Of a DNA stretch of 64,000 nt, positions 34,100 through 42,363 are shown one piece after another; positions within the stretch are counted from its first letter, which is position 1; each line of letters begins with the position of its first letter. The notes beneath the pieces were generated by a model that saw nothing but the letters and a program-made list of their open reading frames with translations, searched no databases and had not been told where the DNA came from. Location: NCBI RefSeq assembly GCF_947495965.1, contig NZ_CANMBB010000003.1, positions 124,001-188,000 of the forward strand, given 5' to 3'. This DNA comes from an uncultured Maribacter sp. (lineage in GTDB: Bacteria; Bacteroidota; Bacteroidia; Flavobacteriales; Flavobacteriaceae). A program made the translations under genes and the position numbers.

Positions 34100-36499
34100 T
34101 TAAGAATTAATAAATATGTTGATGGCTTTTTCCATTGATTGGTATTGTTTGTAGAGTTTCATGATGCGCTCACTTTCCTTACCATCTGTGAGGTAAGCGG
34201 CATATACTTCTTTGGGTACTTCGAGACGGAAAATGTTGCTCTCTTTTCCAATCTTGATGAACATCTCCGTGTATTTTCTATCTCCTGTAAGGTTGTTGCG
34301 AATGGACTTTAATTGATTCAAATCGTGGCTCGACAGATTCAATCGCTTTTGAAGTTCTTCATACCCTTTTTCGTTCCTAAGACTATAAATGACCTGAGTA
34401 TTCTCCAAAATACTGGCCGATGTGGAATTATTAGGCAATTGATTAATGGATTGTAGAATGATGCCGATAGCTCCATTTTGTTTTCGGATAGCTTGATAAT
34501 AGAATTCCACGCTTTCCAGAACATTATCGAATTTGAGTTGTTTGGCAAACTCGTCAAATAGGATAATACCTCTTTCGGAACGGTTACGCCAAATGGTTCT
34601 TTGAATAGCTGATTTGATAAGTTTCAGCATAACAGAAAGGATTTCCTTGTTGTCCTTCACTTCATCCAGTTCAAAGACAATCATTCGCTTATCCTCAATT
34701 TTATAAGTCTGGTCTTCACTCACATTGAAGAGGAAGCTGTATAATCCATCATCTACATATTCCGAAAGGACGTGCAAGAAGTTGTAAACACTGAAATGCT
34801 CTTCCCTTATACTAAGAGCCTCTATGAGACTATCTTTTTTATCGTCTATAAATTGATACAAAGAAGCCAGTGAGTGATTTAATCGGACGTTTTTGTAATA
34901 GTGGAGGATTACTTTTTTAATGGCTACTTCCTTGGCTTTTGAAACCTGCTTGCCCTCAGCCAATAGTTCCAATAGGAAAATGGCTAGGTCTTCCAGTCGT
35001 TCAGGAGTTAAATCTGCTTCATTGGAAATGTAAAAAGGATTGATGCCCAAATTCTTTCCCTGCTCATATCGTAAGATGATATGGTCATTGGGATAGAGCT
35101 TGGCAAACTTGGAATAGGAACCTCCCAAATCGATAATGACTAATCGGACTTGCTGCTCAAAATATTGACGAAGTATATTATTAGCTAAAAAGGATTTGCC
35201 TTCACCTGTTGGGGCGAAAATAGCAAAGTTTCTGGCCTTAATGCGCTTCTTGTGCTCGTCCCATACATCTTTTAAAACTGGAATATTATATTGCCTATCA
35301 TTGAAAATGATACCCTGCTCATCAGACTTATAATTGCTGTTGTTGATGTATAGGCATAGTGCATGTTTTAAATCGGTAACGTATAAATCTTCATTGGAGA
35401 AATTGGAACTGAAACAACAGTAAGAATTAAGGAAATAATGCTTTCGTTCTTCCCCTTTCGGATAGTACGGAACAATATCCAGCTCCTTAAACTCAGTCTT
35501 AATCTTCGAGGCAATATTTTTTAGCCGTCCGGCTTCCGGACACCAGAAAATAATGTTGAGATGCCCACGTATAATTCTTGAACTGTCGTCTTCATTAATT
35601 TTAGCAACAATAGCCTCAATTTTCTTTTGAATGACTTTGTTCTGTGTTCCGAAGTTGGAACTTTTATTGAGTTCTTCAATTTTTTTATCCAGAAGTTTTC
35701 TCCATTTGTGTTTGTCATCTAGGTAAATGATTTGGTTGATGATATGGTTTTCATTGAGGTTCAATCCCAATCCATCAATAAAACCCTGATGAAATACAAA
35801 ATCATCTGAAGTGAATTTGTCATTGGTCTTACTGCTTTGTACCGAATCCCCAAAACAGAGTTCGCTATTTACTGCCAGTACATCAAAATGGTTCTCTCCA
35901 ATTTCAATAGCAGATTTGTTGAGTTGAATATCAGTATCAAAACCTTCATTAAATCCATTAAAGTAGGCATTGCTGATGTTCATTATTTCTTTAGGATTTA
36001 GTGGTTTCAAACCAATTTTTCGACTGTTATTGATAAAGGAGACAGCATCGTTTACCGAAGTAATAAAATCCTGTACATTATGGTCTATTTGTTTATGGAT
36101 GCCTTTTTCTACTTTGCGAAACGGATTAGTAAATTTTGAAGCGTTTAATGCTTTGTCTAAAGGAAGAGTAAAAAACAGATAGGACTCATGATATAAACAT
36201 TCACGTCCTTTAAAATGTTTGTATGTAGCCTTCTCCAAGAAGCTTTTATTGGGAATATAACTGGCATCAAAATCGGTTTTCCTATAAATATCCTGTTTGT
36301 GGATGACGGTACTTGTTGGCAACGATTTGAATGCCTGAAACCAAGAACCATGGATGCCTTCAAAATCGGTTGAGGATAAGGAGTAGATTTCGGGTAAGTC
36401 TACTTTATAACACAATACCACATTACCATTATTGGCAAACACGATGTGTTTTTCTATACTTAAAATAGGATGGTATGCTGATAGATTAATTTTCTTCAT
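34100..36499 (-). CDS. traG: Conjugative transposon ATPase TraG (VirB4-like)
   Basis: This 799-aa cytoplasmic ATPase powers the conjugation channel. The N-terminal half is the VirB4/TraG-N domain. The C-terminal ATPase begins at about residue 425 with AIFAPTGEGKSFLANNIL (Walker A, T-G-E-G-K-S), followed by LVIIDLGGSYSK. Walker B is RGIILFDEFAKQL at about 643-655, and an IGIILQSINQLPNN sensor segment follows. This is the TraG of Bacteroidetes nomenclature, a VirB4 homologue, not the F-type coupling protein. It overlaps traF by 14 bp. All motifs are intact, so the channel should be functional if the rest of the ICE is complete. Confidence 0.95.
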   Translation of the reverse strand: MKKINLSAYHPILSIEKHIVFANNGNVVLCYKVDLPEIYSLSSTDFEGIHGSWFQAFKSLPTSTVIHKQDIYRKTDFDASYIPNKSFLEKATYKHFKGRECLYHESYLFFTLPLDKALNASKFTNPFRKVEKGIHKQIDHNVQDFITSVNDAVSFINNSRKIGLKPLNPKEIMNISNAYFNGFNEGFDTDIQLNKSAIEIGENHFDVLAVNSELCFGDSVQSSKTNDKFTSDDFVFHQGFIDGLGLNLNENHIINQIIYLDDKHKWRKLLDKKIEELNKSSNFGTQNKVIQKKIEAIVAKINEDDSSRIIRGHLNIIFWCPEAGRLKNIASKIKTEFKELDIVPYYPKGEERKHYFLNSYCCFSSNFSNEDLYVTDLKHALCLYINNSNYKSDEQGIIFNDRQYNIPVLKDVWDEHKKRIKARNFAIFAPTGEGKSFLANNILRQYFEQQVRLVIIDLGGSYSKFAKLYPNDHIILRYEQGKNLGINPFYISNEADLTPERLEDLAIFLLELLAEGKQVSKAKEVAIKKVILHYYKNVRLNHSLASLYQFIDDKKDSLIEALSIREEHFSVYNFLHVLSEYVDDGLYSFLFNVSEDQTYKIEDKRMIVFELDEVKDNKEILSVMLKLIKSAIQRTIWRNRSERGIILFDEFAKQLKFDNVLESVEFYYQAIRKQNGAIGIILQSINQLPNNSTSASILENTQVIYSLRNEKGYEELQKRLNLSSHDLNQLKSIRNNLTGDRKYTEMFIKIGKESNIFRLEVPKEVYAAYLTDGKESERIMKLYKQYQSMEKAINIFINS

Positions 36500-36770
36500 A
36501 GTATAACTGACTAAGTTTTTTATTGCTGATGGTTTTCGGGAATACTTTCTTGAAATGCAGTAAAGCAGGATGTTTGGTCAGCTGCGTAAGTACCACAAAT
36601 AGACCACCGTTGAAAATGAATACTGAAATGATGACTAAAAAGCTAAAGGAAAAAATGATGAACAATAACGAACCGATGGCTGATGTTATCATCAAGGCGA
36701 ACAATGAAATGGGCAATCCCATAATCACTGCTCGCTTTCTAATATCTTTATAGATTTCGTAGCGTTTCAT
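36486..36770 (-). CDS. traF: Conjugative transposon protein TraF (DUF4133, VirB3-like)
   Basis: This 94-aa protein has two closely spaced transmembrane helices (about 17-36 and 40-62) after a short basic N-terminus (MKRYEIYKDIRKRAV). A soluble tail includes LTKHPALLHFKKVFPKTISN. Size and layout match TraF/DUF4133, the VirB3 counterpart. Its 3' end overlaps traG by 14 bp and it starts 1 bp after traE. Confidence 0.88.
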   Translation of the reverse strand: MKRYEIYKDIRKRAVIMGLPISLFALMITSAIGSLLFIIFSFSFLVIISVFIFNGGLFVVLTQLTKHPALLHFKKVFPKTISNKKLSQLYYEEN

Positions 36771-36771
36771 G

Positions 36772-37059
36772 TTACACTACGATGCCAATCAAATAAGTAA
36801 AGATGCCCACTACTGCACCTGCAATAAGCACGAATACCAAGACACGGGTAATTCCTTTTTTGAGGTCTGCATTCTCTCCAAAGAAGTGACCTGCATTGAA
36901 GAGGAAGCCTATTAGGAAGATTACTCCCAGAATTATAGGAAAGATGGCTCTTATGGTATCGGAAACATCATTAACGGAATCTTCAATACCTCCAATTTGG
37001 CCAAAAATGGTATTGGAAATGAGCAGTAAAAAAGCGGTCAGGAATAGTGATTTTTTCAT
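36772..37059 (-). CDS. traE: Conjugative transposon protein TraE (DUF4134, VirB2-like pilin)
   Basis: This 95-aa protein has a signal peptide (1-20, MKKSLFLTAFLLLISNTIFG) and two hydrophobic segments separated by a short polar loop (GENADLKKGITR). This is the VirB2-like pilin layout of TraE/DUF4134. It is the first gene of the visible traE-F-G-I-J-K-M-N block. The 165-bp region to the divergent amidase gene contains two palindromes that may regulate the block. TraA-D, usually further upstream, are not present at this place. Confidence 0.88.
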   Translation of the reverse strand: MKKSLFLTAFLLLISNTIFGQIGGIEDSVNDVSDTIRAIFPIILGVIFLIGFLFNAGHFFGENADLKKGITRVLVFVLIAGAVVGIFTYLIGIVV

Positions 37060-37121
37060 GTCTAAATTGATTTAAAATTTGTTGTATTTCGTTGTTTGAA
37101 AAATACGCTATATTGAATACT

Positions 37122-37203
37122 AAAATACTGTAAGTCAGTATTTTGTGAATAAAATATTATTTATAATAGATTGATTTTCAATGATGTGATTTGGCATCAA
37201 ATC
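37122..37203. promoter_or_regulatory. Two palindromes between traE and the amidase gene
   Basis: AAAATACTG (37122-37130) and CAGTATTTT (37136-37144) form a perfect 9-bp inverted repeat around TAAGT. GATTTG (37188-37193) and CAAATC (37198-37203) form a second around GCAT. Both lie in the shared promoter region of divergent genes, so they are candidate operators for conjugation control. Confidence 0.45.
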
Positions 37204-37224
37204 GTATGAAAAATTGAAACACAT

Positions 37225-37872
37225 ATGTTGATAACTCCAAAACTTTTGAATCGCTCGACACTCAAAAACGTCAGTTTTGTGTTTTTACTGCTGAAAATGT
37301 GTTTGGTTTTTGGTCAGAAAAAAGTAGTTGTAATTGACCCTGGACATGGTGGAATTGATTCAGGTGCCGTTGGTGTAAATGGTACTTATGAAAAGGATGT
37401 TGTTCTAAAGGTTGCCAAAGCCATTTTGAAACTGAACAATTCCCTTATTGATAACGAATTGGATATCTATCTGACCCGATATACTGATACACTCATTTCT
37501 CTATCTGATAGAAGCCGATTGGCTAAAAGTTTAAAAGCGGATGTGTTTGTGTCGTTACATTGTAATGCTTCTCGAAATAATTCTAGGGGTATAGAGGTTT
37601 ATGTGCATAATTCAAAAAATAAAAAGTCTATTGCTCTTGGTGTTTCTGTTCTGAATGAAAGCACCCAAAAGCTAGGTTTTGAAAAACGAGGTGTGAAGTT
37701 TGCCAATTTTCAGGTGTTGCGAGAAACCATTTCGTATTGTCCTTCTGTACTTGTTGAAATGGGGTTTATGACCAGTATAGATGAAGCTGATTATTTTTTG
37801 AAGCCTAAAAATATTAAGGCTATTGCGTTGGCTTTTTTAATTGGCATTATGGATTACTTAAATACTGGATAA
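37225..37872 (+). CDS. N-acetylmuramoyl-L-alanine amidase (Amidase_3)
   Basis: This 215-aa zinc amidase cleaves peptidoglycan between MurNAc and the stem peptide. Zinc ligands and catalytic residues are all present: His41 (DPGHGG), Glu56 (TYEKD), His112 (VSLHCNA) and catalytic Glu178 (VLVEMGFM). A hydrophobic N-terminus (about 14-30, NVSFVFLLLKMCLVFG) suggests export. Such amidases are common in Bacteroidetes conjugative elements and may open the wall for channel assembly. It is divergent from traE and its 3' end overlaps the convergent 37,858 gene by 15 bp. Confidence 0.92.
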   Translation: MLITPKLLNRSTLKNVSFVFLLLKMCLVFGQKKVVVIDPGHGGIDSGAVGVNGTYEKDVVLKVAKAILKLNNSLIDNELDIYLTRYTDTLISLSDRSRLAKSLKADVFVSLHCNASRNNSRGIEVYVHNSKNKKSIALGVSVLNESTQKLGFEKRGVKFANFQVLRETISYCPSVLVEMGFMTSIDEADYFLKPKNIKAIALAFLIGIMDYLNTG

Positions 37873-38598
37873 AGGGTCAATATCATCTGCTTTTTGATAA
37901 GCCCATTTCAAATATTCTTTTCCTTCAGAAGTACTTAATTCATTGTTTGAATTAATTTTTTCTTCCAATGCTTTTAGATAAGTACGAATCTTTACAGCCT
38001 TCTCATAATTTTCAGCATCTGAAATCAGTTTTTCCAATTTTTCAGTTTCTATCGCCATTAACCTAGCTTTTTCAGCTTCTTGCTCCTTTAGGATTTTATC
38101 TTTTTCTTTCTGAATACGCTGTCTTTCTCTTAAATCTGCCCACTCTTTACTATCTTTCTCAAGATAATCATATATGACTTGTAGATAATCCTCTAAGCAT
38201 TTGGTTTTTCGGTCAATCCATCCTTTACGTGCATGATACCCTATTTGAAATTCAAGCTTATCACTTTTCTCATAAGTTTCTGTACTATATCCTGATGAAT
38301 TTTCAGTGCGCTTTCTGAAATACTTTTGCCTTAAATTTATTTCGGTAAGTTGGTCGTACATTTCAATATGACAACGGTCATATTCGTATTTAATACCATG
38401 TCCATCTGCTTCTAAGAGATATATTAAATCACTCATAAATTTTAGAGCTCTTGCTCTTAACTTTGGCTCTACGGAAATAGGCAAAAACTCGCCATTATAT
38501 TTTTTCTGCTCTTCCCAACTCCTTCGGTCTTTTATTTTATCTAATCTTTTTAATTCGACTTTTGTTTTTTGAACGAGTGGGTGAAGTTTCTGTTTCAT
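37858..38598 (-). CDS. Conserved hypothetical protein, coiled-coil rich
   Basis: This 246-aa protein has a conserved N-terminal half: LHPLVQKTKVELKRLDKIKD, then SVEPKLRARALKFMSDLIYLLEADGHGIKY, a GYHARKGWIDRK motif and CLEDYLQVIYDYLE. A Lys/Glu coiled coil (about 165-215) and an ending DDIDPLSSI follow. I know this pattern from unannotated bacterial proteins, often fused to or next to HTH proteins, but no function is established. It is divergent from the 50-aa HTH gene across a 43-bp palindromic spacer. It may belong to the ICE or to the defence cargo. Confidence 0.7.
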   Translation of the reverse strand: MKQKLHPLVQKTKVELKRLDKIKDRRSWEEQKKYNGEFLPISVEPKLRARALKFMSDLIYLLEADGHGIKYEYDRCHIEMYDQLTEINLRQKYFRKRTENSSGYSTETYEKSDKLEFQIGYHARKGWIDRKTKCLEDYLQVIYDYLEKDSKEWADLRERQRIQKEKDKILKEQEAEKARLMAIETEKLEKLISDAENYEKAVKIRTYLKALEEKINSNNELSTSEGKEYLKWAYQKADDIDPLSSI

Positions 38599-38641
38599 AA
38601 TAACTTAGTAAGTAAATAGTTTTTACTTCGTCTAAGTTATT
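38599..38641. promoter_or_regulatory. 43-bp nested palindrome filling the gap between two divergent genes
   Basis: AATAACTTAG (38599-38608) and CTAAGTTATT (38632-38641) are perfect 10-bp inverted repeats that abut both start codons. Inside them AGTAAA (38611-38616) pairs with TTTACT (38622-38627). The whole spacer is thus one operator-like dyad. Binding would block both genes. The small HTH protein next door is the obvious candidate ligand. Confidence 0.6.
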
Positions 38642-38794
38642 GTGAAAAATGAGATAAAATATCTGACTAGTAAGGAAATGAGAAAAGAATTAAAAATTTC
38701 AGCTTGTGACCTAATGCATATGCGAGAGGCAGGCAAACTGAAATTTATAAAAAAAGGGACTAGTTATTTGTATATTATGAAGAAGCTTAATTAA
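38642..38794 (+). CDS. Small excisionase/MerR-type HTH protein, 50 aa, GTG start
   Basis: GTG at 38642 to TAA at 38794 encodes 50 residues: IKYLTSKEMRKELKIS, then ACDLMHMREAGKLKFIKKGT and SYLYIMKKLN. The LTSKE...L.IS...L..MRE.GKL.FIK.G..YLY pattern is the HTH_17/excisionase fold, including the wing. An in-frame stop at 38633-38635 excludes a longer version. It may repress itself and the divergent gene through the nested palindrome, or act as a directionality factor. Its last 4 bp overlap the end of the convergent 38,791 gene. Confidence 0.7.
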   Translation: MKNEIKYLTSKEMRKELKISACDLMHMREAGKLKFIKKGTSYLYIMKKLN

Positions 38795-39723
38795 ACCCTA
38801 ACATCGTAAAAGTGTGGTATATATTTATAAGATTTTTTATATTTTCTTAAATCACTTTCACTGATAATATTCATTTCTATTAAATCTTCTTCTTTTTTAT
38901 GCACCTTACTATTAACTAATTCAACTTCTTTTCTTGTCAAATTCGGAATTTCAATTTTATAAGAGCTTTCATCATCACTAAGAAAATCAAAATCATTTAA
39001 ACTTAAGCTAGAAATATCAAAATCTTTAGATGCTATAATACCTCCAAAAGTATACATATTAGCACCCCTATATTCTTGGTATATCAAATTAAAAAGCTGA
39101 ATAAATTTTAAATCAATATCTACTTCTGACCTATTTTTTAAAATTTTTGTAATATGATTAGATATCATCTTTCTAATAGTCTTATGATTATTAGCCGAAG
39201 AGAAATCTTTATTATTGATATCAAAAGGGACTAAACTTCCAAATTTTTCTTTGAATTTTTCTTTATCGTATTCTTTTCGAGTTTCATCGACTTTAAGCTC
39301 TTTATTACAAGTTACTATATAGATACTACCTTCTGGTAACTTACTAAATAAAGTTGTAATATCATCAAAGAAATAATTATCCAAAACTCCATCATAATCA
39401 AGCCAAATTAATGTCTTCTTATTTAAGTCAATCCTATTTAAAGCCGTTGTTGTCCTTTCTTTTAGTATCTCTATAAATGAGTAAGGAGAATTAAACTCTA
39501 ATTTTTCTTGGCTAAAGCTACCTCCCTCAATACTAATCATGTCATCAATATGAAGTTCTTTATGGAACAACTTAAAATCAGCAAAGGAAAGCCCTCCAAG
39601 TCCAATATATTGATAATCTGAACCAAAATAACTACATATTCTTTGTAAAGAAGCTAGCATCATTTTTCTTTCTGTAAACTTAAAAGGTCTTACCTCATAG
39701 TTTAAGTATTTTGGACTATTCAT
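38791..39723 (-). CDS. Unrecognised 310-aa Rossmann-like protein at the end of the Dnd operon
   Basis: The N-terminus carries YEVRPFKFTERKMMLASLQR (9-28), followed by YQYIGLGGLSFADFKLFH (37-54). The latter resembles a methyltransferase-type motif I, with ISIEGG at 63-68 in the place of the acidic ribose contact. LIWLDYDGVLD at 105-115 and IYIVTCNKE at 134-142 look like further central strands. This suggests a Rossmann-like fold, but no catalytic set can be assigned. It overlaps the GHKL ATPase gene by 8 bp, so the two proteins are probably made together and act together. I recall similar proteins beside GHKL ATPases elsewhere, with no function assigned. Candidate effector or nucleotide/DNA-modifying enzyme. 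Confidence 0.6.
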   Translation of the reverse strand: MNSPKYLNYEVRPFKFTERKMMLASLQRICSYFGSDYQYIGLGGLSFADFKLFHKELHIDDMISIEGGSFSQEKLEFNSPYSFIEILKERTTTALNRIDLNKKTLIWLDYDGVLDNYFFDDITTLFSKLPEGSIYIVTCNKELKVDETRKEYDKEKFKEKFGSLVPFDINNKDFSSANNHKTIRKMISNHITKILKNRSEVDIDLKFIQLFNLIYQEYRGANMYTFGGIIASKDFDISSLSLNDFDFLSDDESSYKIEIPNLTRKEVELVNSKVHKKEEDLIEMNIISESDLRKYKKSYKYIPHFYDVRV

Positions 39724-41062
39724 CTTCCGCTAATTCTTCCATTTTTAAATAATAGTCAAAAATGTATTCACCTAATTGTTTAAAATTTGATGTCCCTGAA
39801 TGATTTTTAGCCAAATCAGCTAACTCTCTATTAGCATTATAGGCAATTCTAACATAATCTTTCTTTTCAGCAATTACATCAATACTAATTTCTGGTGAAA
39901 TAAACTTTCTCGGCTCTGCAACAGCAACAGTTTTTAATTCACTAACTACAATTTTATCTTCTTGTTCTCCTAAAATTTTTCTATAATCATTTGCTTCATT
40001 CCCCAACTTACGAACTTCTTTTAAAAAACCTAAAACCGAATTCATAGCCTCTCTCATAAAGAATAACACCTTCTTATATAATTCGGAAGTTGTATCAATT
40101 CCTTTTTTTGTCGTTGTTAATGGTAACTTTAAAGTATCATCTGAATCCAGAAACACCACCCCTTTAAACATTACATAATCTACATGCCATTTTGGAATAC
40201 CAGCAGTATGCCACCCTGTTGCTGTGGTTTTGTCTTCTTCTAAAACTAGCCTGTCATTACAATAGATATACCAACCAGAGGTTTTTGGGTCTCCAACATG
40301 ACTTAGACCTGCTGCTATTTTAAAGTTAACACCATCAATTGTTCCTTCATGTAAATAAGGCTTAGATTCTTCATTGAAAAGAACAATTCCTCTTTTTTCT
40401 AAGTCTTTTCCGTTTAAAGTAATTTTTAGCCCCTTTTCGAGGCTAAAATTTAAGAACCTTTCTATGTCACTTTCTAATTCATTTAAAAACTCAGTATCCT
40501 GAAAAATATTAGAAACCTCCGTTTTTAAATTTTCTACATGAATAAAGGTTCCACTTTGTTCTAAATTCACAGTTCCTTCATTTATAAACTGAAAATTAAA
40601 ATTCCAATCTTCTATCTCCAACTCATTATCTTCTTCATCTTTAATAGTAGTTTTTTTGTTTTTCCATTCTTGAACGTTAACATCAATTTGAAAATGGTCA
40701 TCTTCGGTTTTTGACTCTACTTCAAAATTCATCCCCATTTTAAAAAGAGCTCGTTTCATTCCGACACCAAACCTTCCTATTGAACCTGTATTTAAGACTA
40801 TTTCATCAGGTCTTCCAAAACGAAATGCATATTTCTTTGCTGTTTCTAATGAAAATCCTCCACAGTTATCTTTAACAGTAAAGCTATTCCCATCTACATT
40901 TATATCAATATATAACCCTTCATAGTTATCTGGATTTATTGAATTAGCTCCATCTATAGAATTATCTAACAAATCTAGTATAGCATCTTTTATAGAAATA
41001 TCACGAGTAATCATTTCTATGAAAAAAGTTTTGGTTGGATTTCCGTTTATTTGTCCTGCCAT
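39716..41062 (-). CDS. GHKL-type ATP-binding protein (Hsp90/MORC-like) in the Dnd operon
   Basis: This 448-aa protein has an N-terminal GHKL ATPase domain. The N box is LDLLDNSIDGA (Asn34), the G1 box KDNCGGF (64-70) and the G2 box SIGRFGVGMKRALFKMG (94-110). A second domain follows to about 330, including WYIYCNDRLVLEED and GWHTAGIPKWHVDYVMFKG, as in Hsp90/MutL/MORC-type transducer domains. The C-terminal 120 residues are helical and acidic. Such ATPases work as ATP-driven clamps. It overlaps the 310-aa gene by 8 bp and lies 50 bp after dndB, in the place where dndFGH restriction genes might be expected. The role as an effector or sensor is inferred. Confidence 0.8.
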   Translation of the reverse strand: MAGQINGNPTKTFFIEMITRDISIKDAILDLLDNSIDGANSINPDNYEGLYIDINVDGNSFTVKDNCGGFSLETAKKYAFRFGRPDEIVLNTGSIGRFGVGMKRALFKMGMNFEVESKTEDDHFQIDVNVQEWKNKKTTIKDEEDNELEIEDWNFNFQFINEGTVNLEQSGTFIHVENLKTEVSNIFQDTEFLNELESDIERFLNFSLEKGLKITLNGKDLEKRGIVLFNEESKPYLHEGTIDGVNFKIAAGLSHVGDPKTSGWYIYCNDRLVLEEDKTTATGWHTAGIPKWHVDYVMFKGVVFLDSDDTLKLPLTTTKKGIDTTSELYKKVLFFMREAMNSVLGFLKEVRKLGNEANDYRKILGEQEDKIVVSELKTVAVAEPRKFISPEISIDVIAEKKDYVRIAYNANRELADLAKNHSGTSNFKQLGEYIFDYYLKMEELAEDE

Positions 41063-41112
41063 TTTTTATTTCATTAAGTTGGTTTTAAAAGAGTATTTAT
41101 ACATAAAAACAA

Positions 41113-42363
41113 TTAAGAGACTATTTTTTCAGGTAAACTAGCATCTTTATTTTTTGTTATTTCTCTATAAGTTTCTAATAATTTCGGTTTTTTATTTTCA
41201 GGTAATTCATTTAACAAATAAAGGCATAAATCATATGATAAATTTTGATTTTTAGCTCTAACCTCCATTTTTCCATTATTCCAAATCACTCCATTCAAAG
41301 GACTTTCTGGAAAAACAAAACATAATTTATTTATATTTTTACTAAATAAATCCAGGCTCTCTTTTTTATAATAATAACAATAGATTCTCGTAATTAATAT
41401 CAATCCTACAGGTCTAAATAATAAATATTTATTATTCAACCTTAATTCAGATAAATTAGAGGTTCTATCAAGAAAATACTTCTTGTAATCTTCTATATCT
41501 CTAATTATTCTATCATAAAAATCTGTTACTATTTTATAAAATGCAGTAACATTTTCTTTATCGTTTTGACTTGTGCCATTGGGTAATCTATAGAGTTTCT
41601 TTAAATGGATATTTACTGTATGAAGAGTGATTAGGTTAGTAAAATATTTATCATCATCTTTTTCAAGGTTTGCCTGTTCTGATACAGATATAATACTTTT
41701 AGTATTTTTCGAGAAGTTCGCATAATCCTGATATAATTTTCTAGCTACAATAGCTTTTATATCATCTTCGTCAATTATAATTCTATCACCTTTTGAAACC
41801 TGTTTTGCATTCGTGTTTATATCAGAAAAAAGTCTTCTTGTACGTTTTCTTCCATCGTTATCATCCACATGAGCTATAAAAATCACAGGGTATTGGTCTT
41901 CCAAAACACTATTTTCAACATTAGCATCTAAACACTTCTGATAAGCAATTTTTATACCTTCAACTCTATGTTGCCCATCAATAGCAAAAATTTTCTCATT
42001 ACCATTGAAAATCATTATCCCCATGGACGACTCTGAATTTTCAATATCTTCACCCTTTAAAACTGCATTAAATTTATCTGTTAAGTCAAATTCAATCCAT
42101 TTAGGTACATTATCAAATACTCCTAAAATAATAGAATTAAAAAATCTAGAGTCTTTTGAAATTAAATATCTTGCGATATCAGCTTTTCGTTCTTTTAGTT
42201 TTCGCTGTAAAACTTCATCAAGAGTTTTTGCTTCACGTATTTCTTTCACAGTTGAAACAGTATCCGAAATTTGTTTTGCAGACATTAGAGATGTGTAATA
42301 CACCCAATCTCCAATAATCCCCCTAAGACAAGGAACAGCTAATTTATAATTATCATTCATCAA
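41113..42363 (-). CDS. dndB: DndB-like DGQHR-domain regulator of phosphorothioation
   Basis: This 416-aa protein carries the signature FAIDGQHRVEGIKIAY at 126-141 (DGQHR at 129-133), then PVIFIAHVDDNDGRKRTRRL and FSDINTNAKQVSKGDRIIID, the ParB-like/DndB nucleotide-handling region. DndB is known to repress dnd transcription and modulate modification levels. The DGQHR family also includes DNA-repair-related DdrB-like proteins, but the dnd context supports DndB. Its ATG overlaps the stop of the GIY-YIG gene by 4 bp (42360-42363). Unlike common dndBCDE order it lies after dndE. Confidence 0.85.
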   Translation of the reverse strand: MMNDNYKLAVPCLRGIIGDWVYYTSLMSAKQISDTVSTVKEIREAKTLDEVLQRKLKERKADIARYLISKDSRFFNSIILGVFDNVPKWIEFDLTDKFNAVLKGEDIENSESSMGIMIFNGNEKIFAIDGQHRVEGIKIAYQKCLDANVENSVLEDQYPVIFIAHVDDNDGRKRTRRLFSDINTNAKQVSKGDRIIIDEDDIKAIVARKLYQDYANFSKNTKSIISVSEQANLEKDDDKYFTNLITLHTVNIHLKKLYRLPNGTSQNDKENVTAFYKIVTDFYDRIIRDIEDYKKYFLDRTSNLSELRLNNKYLLFRPVGLILITRIYCYYYKKESLDLFSKNINKLCFVFPESPLNGVIWNNGKMEVRAKNQNLSYDLCLYLLNELPENKKPKLLETYREITKNKDASLPEKIVS

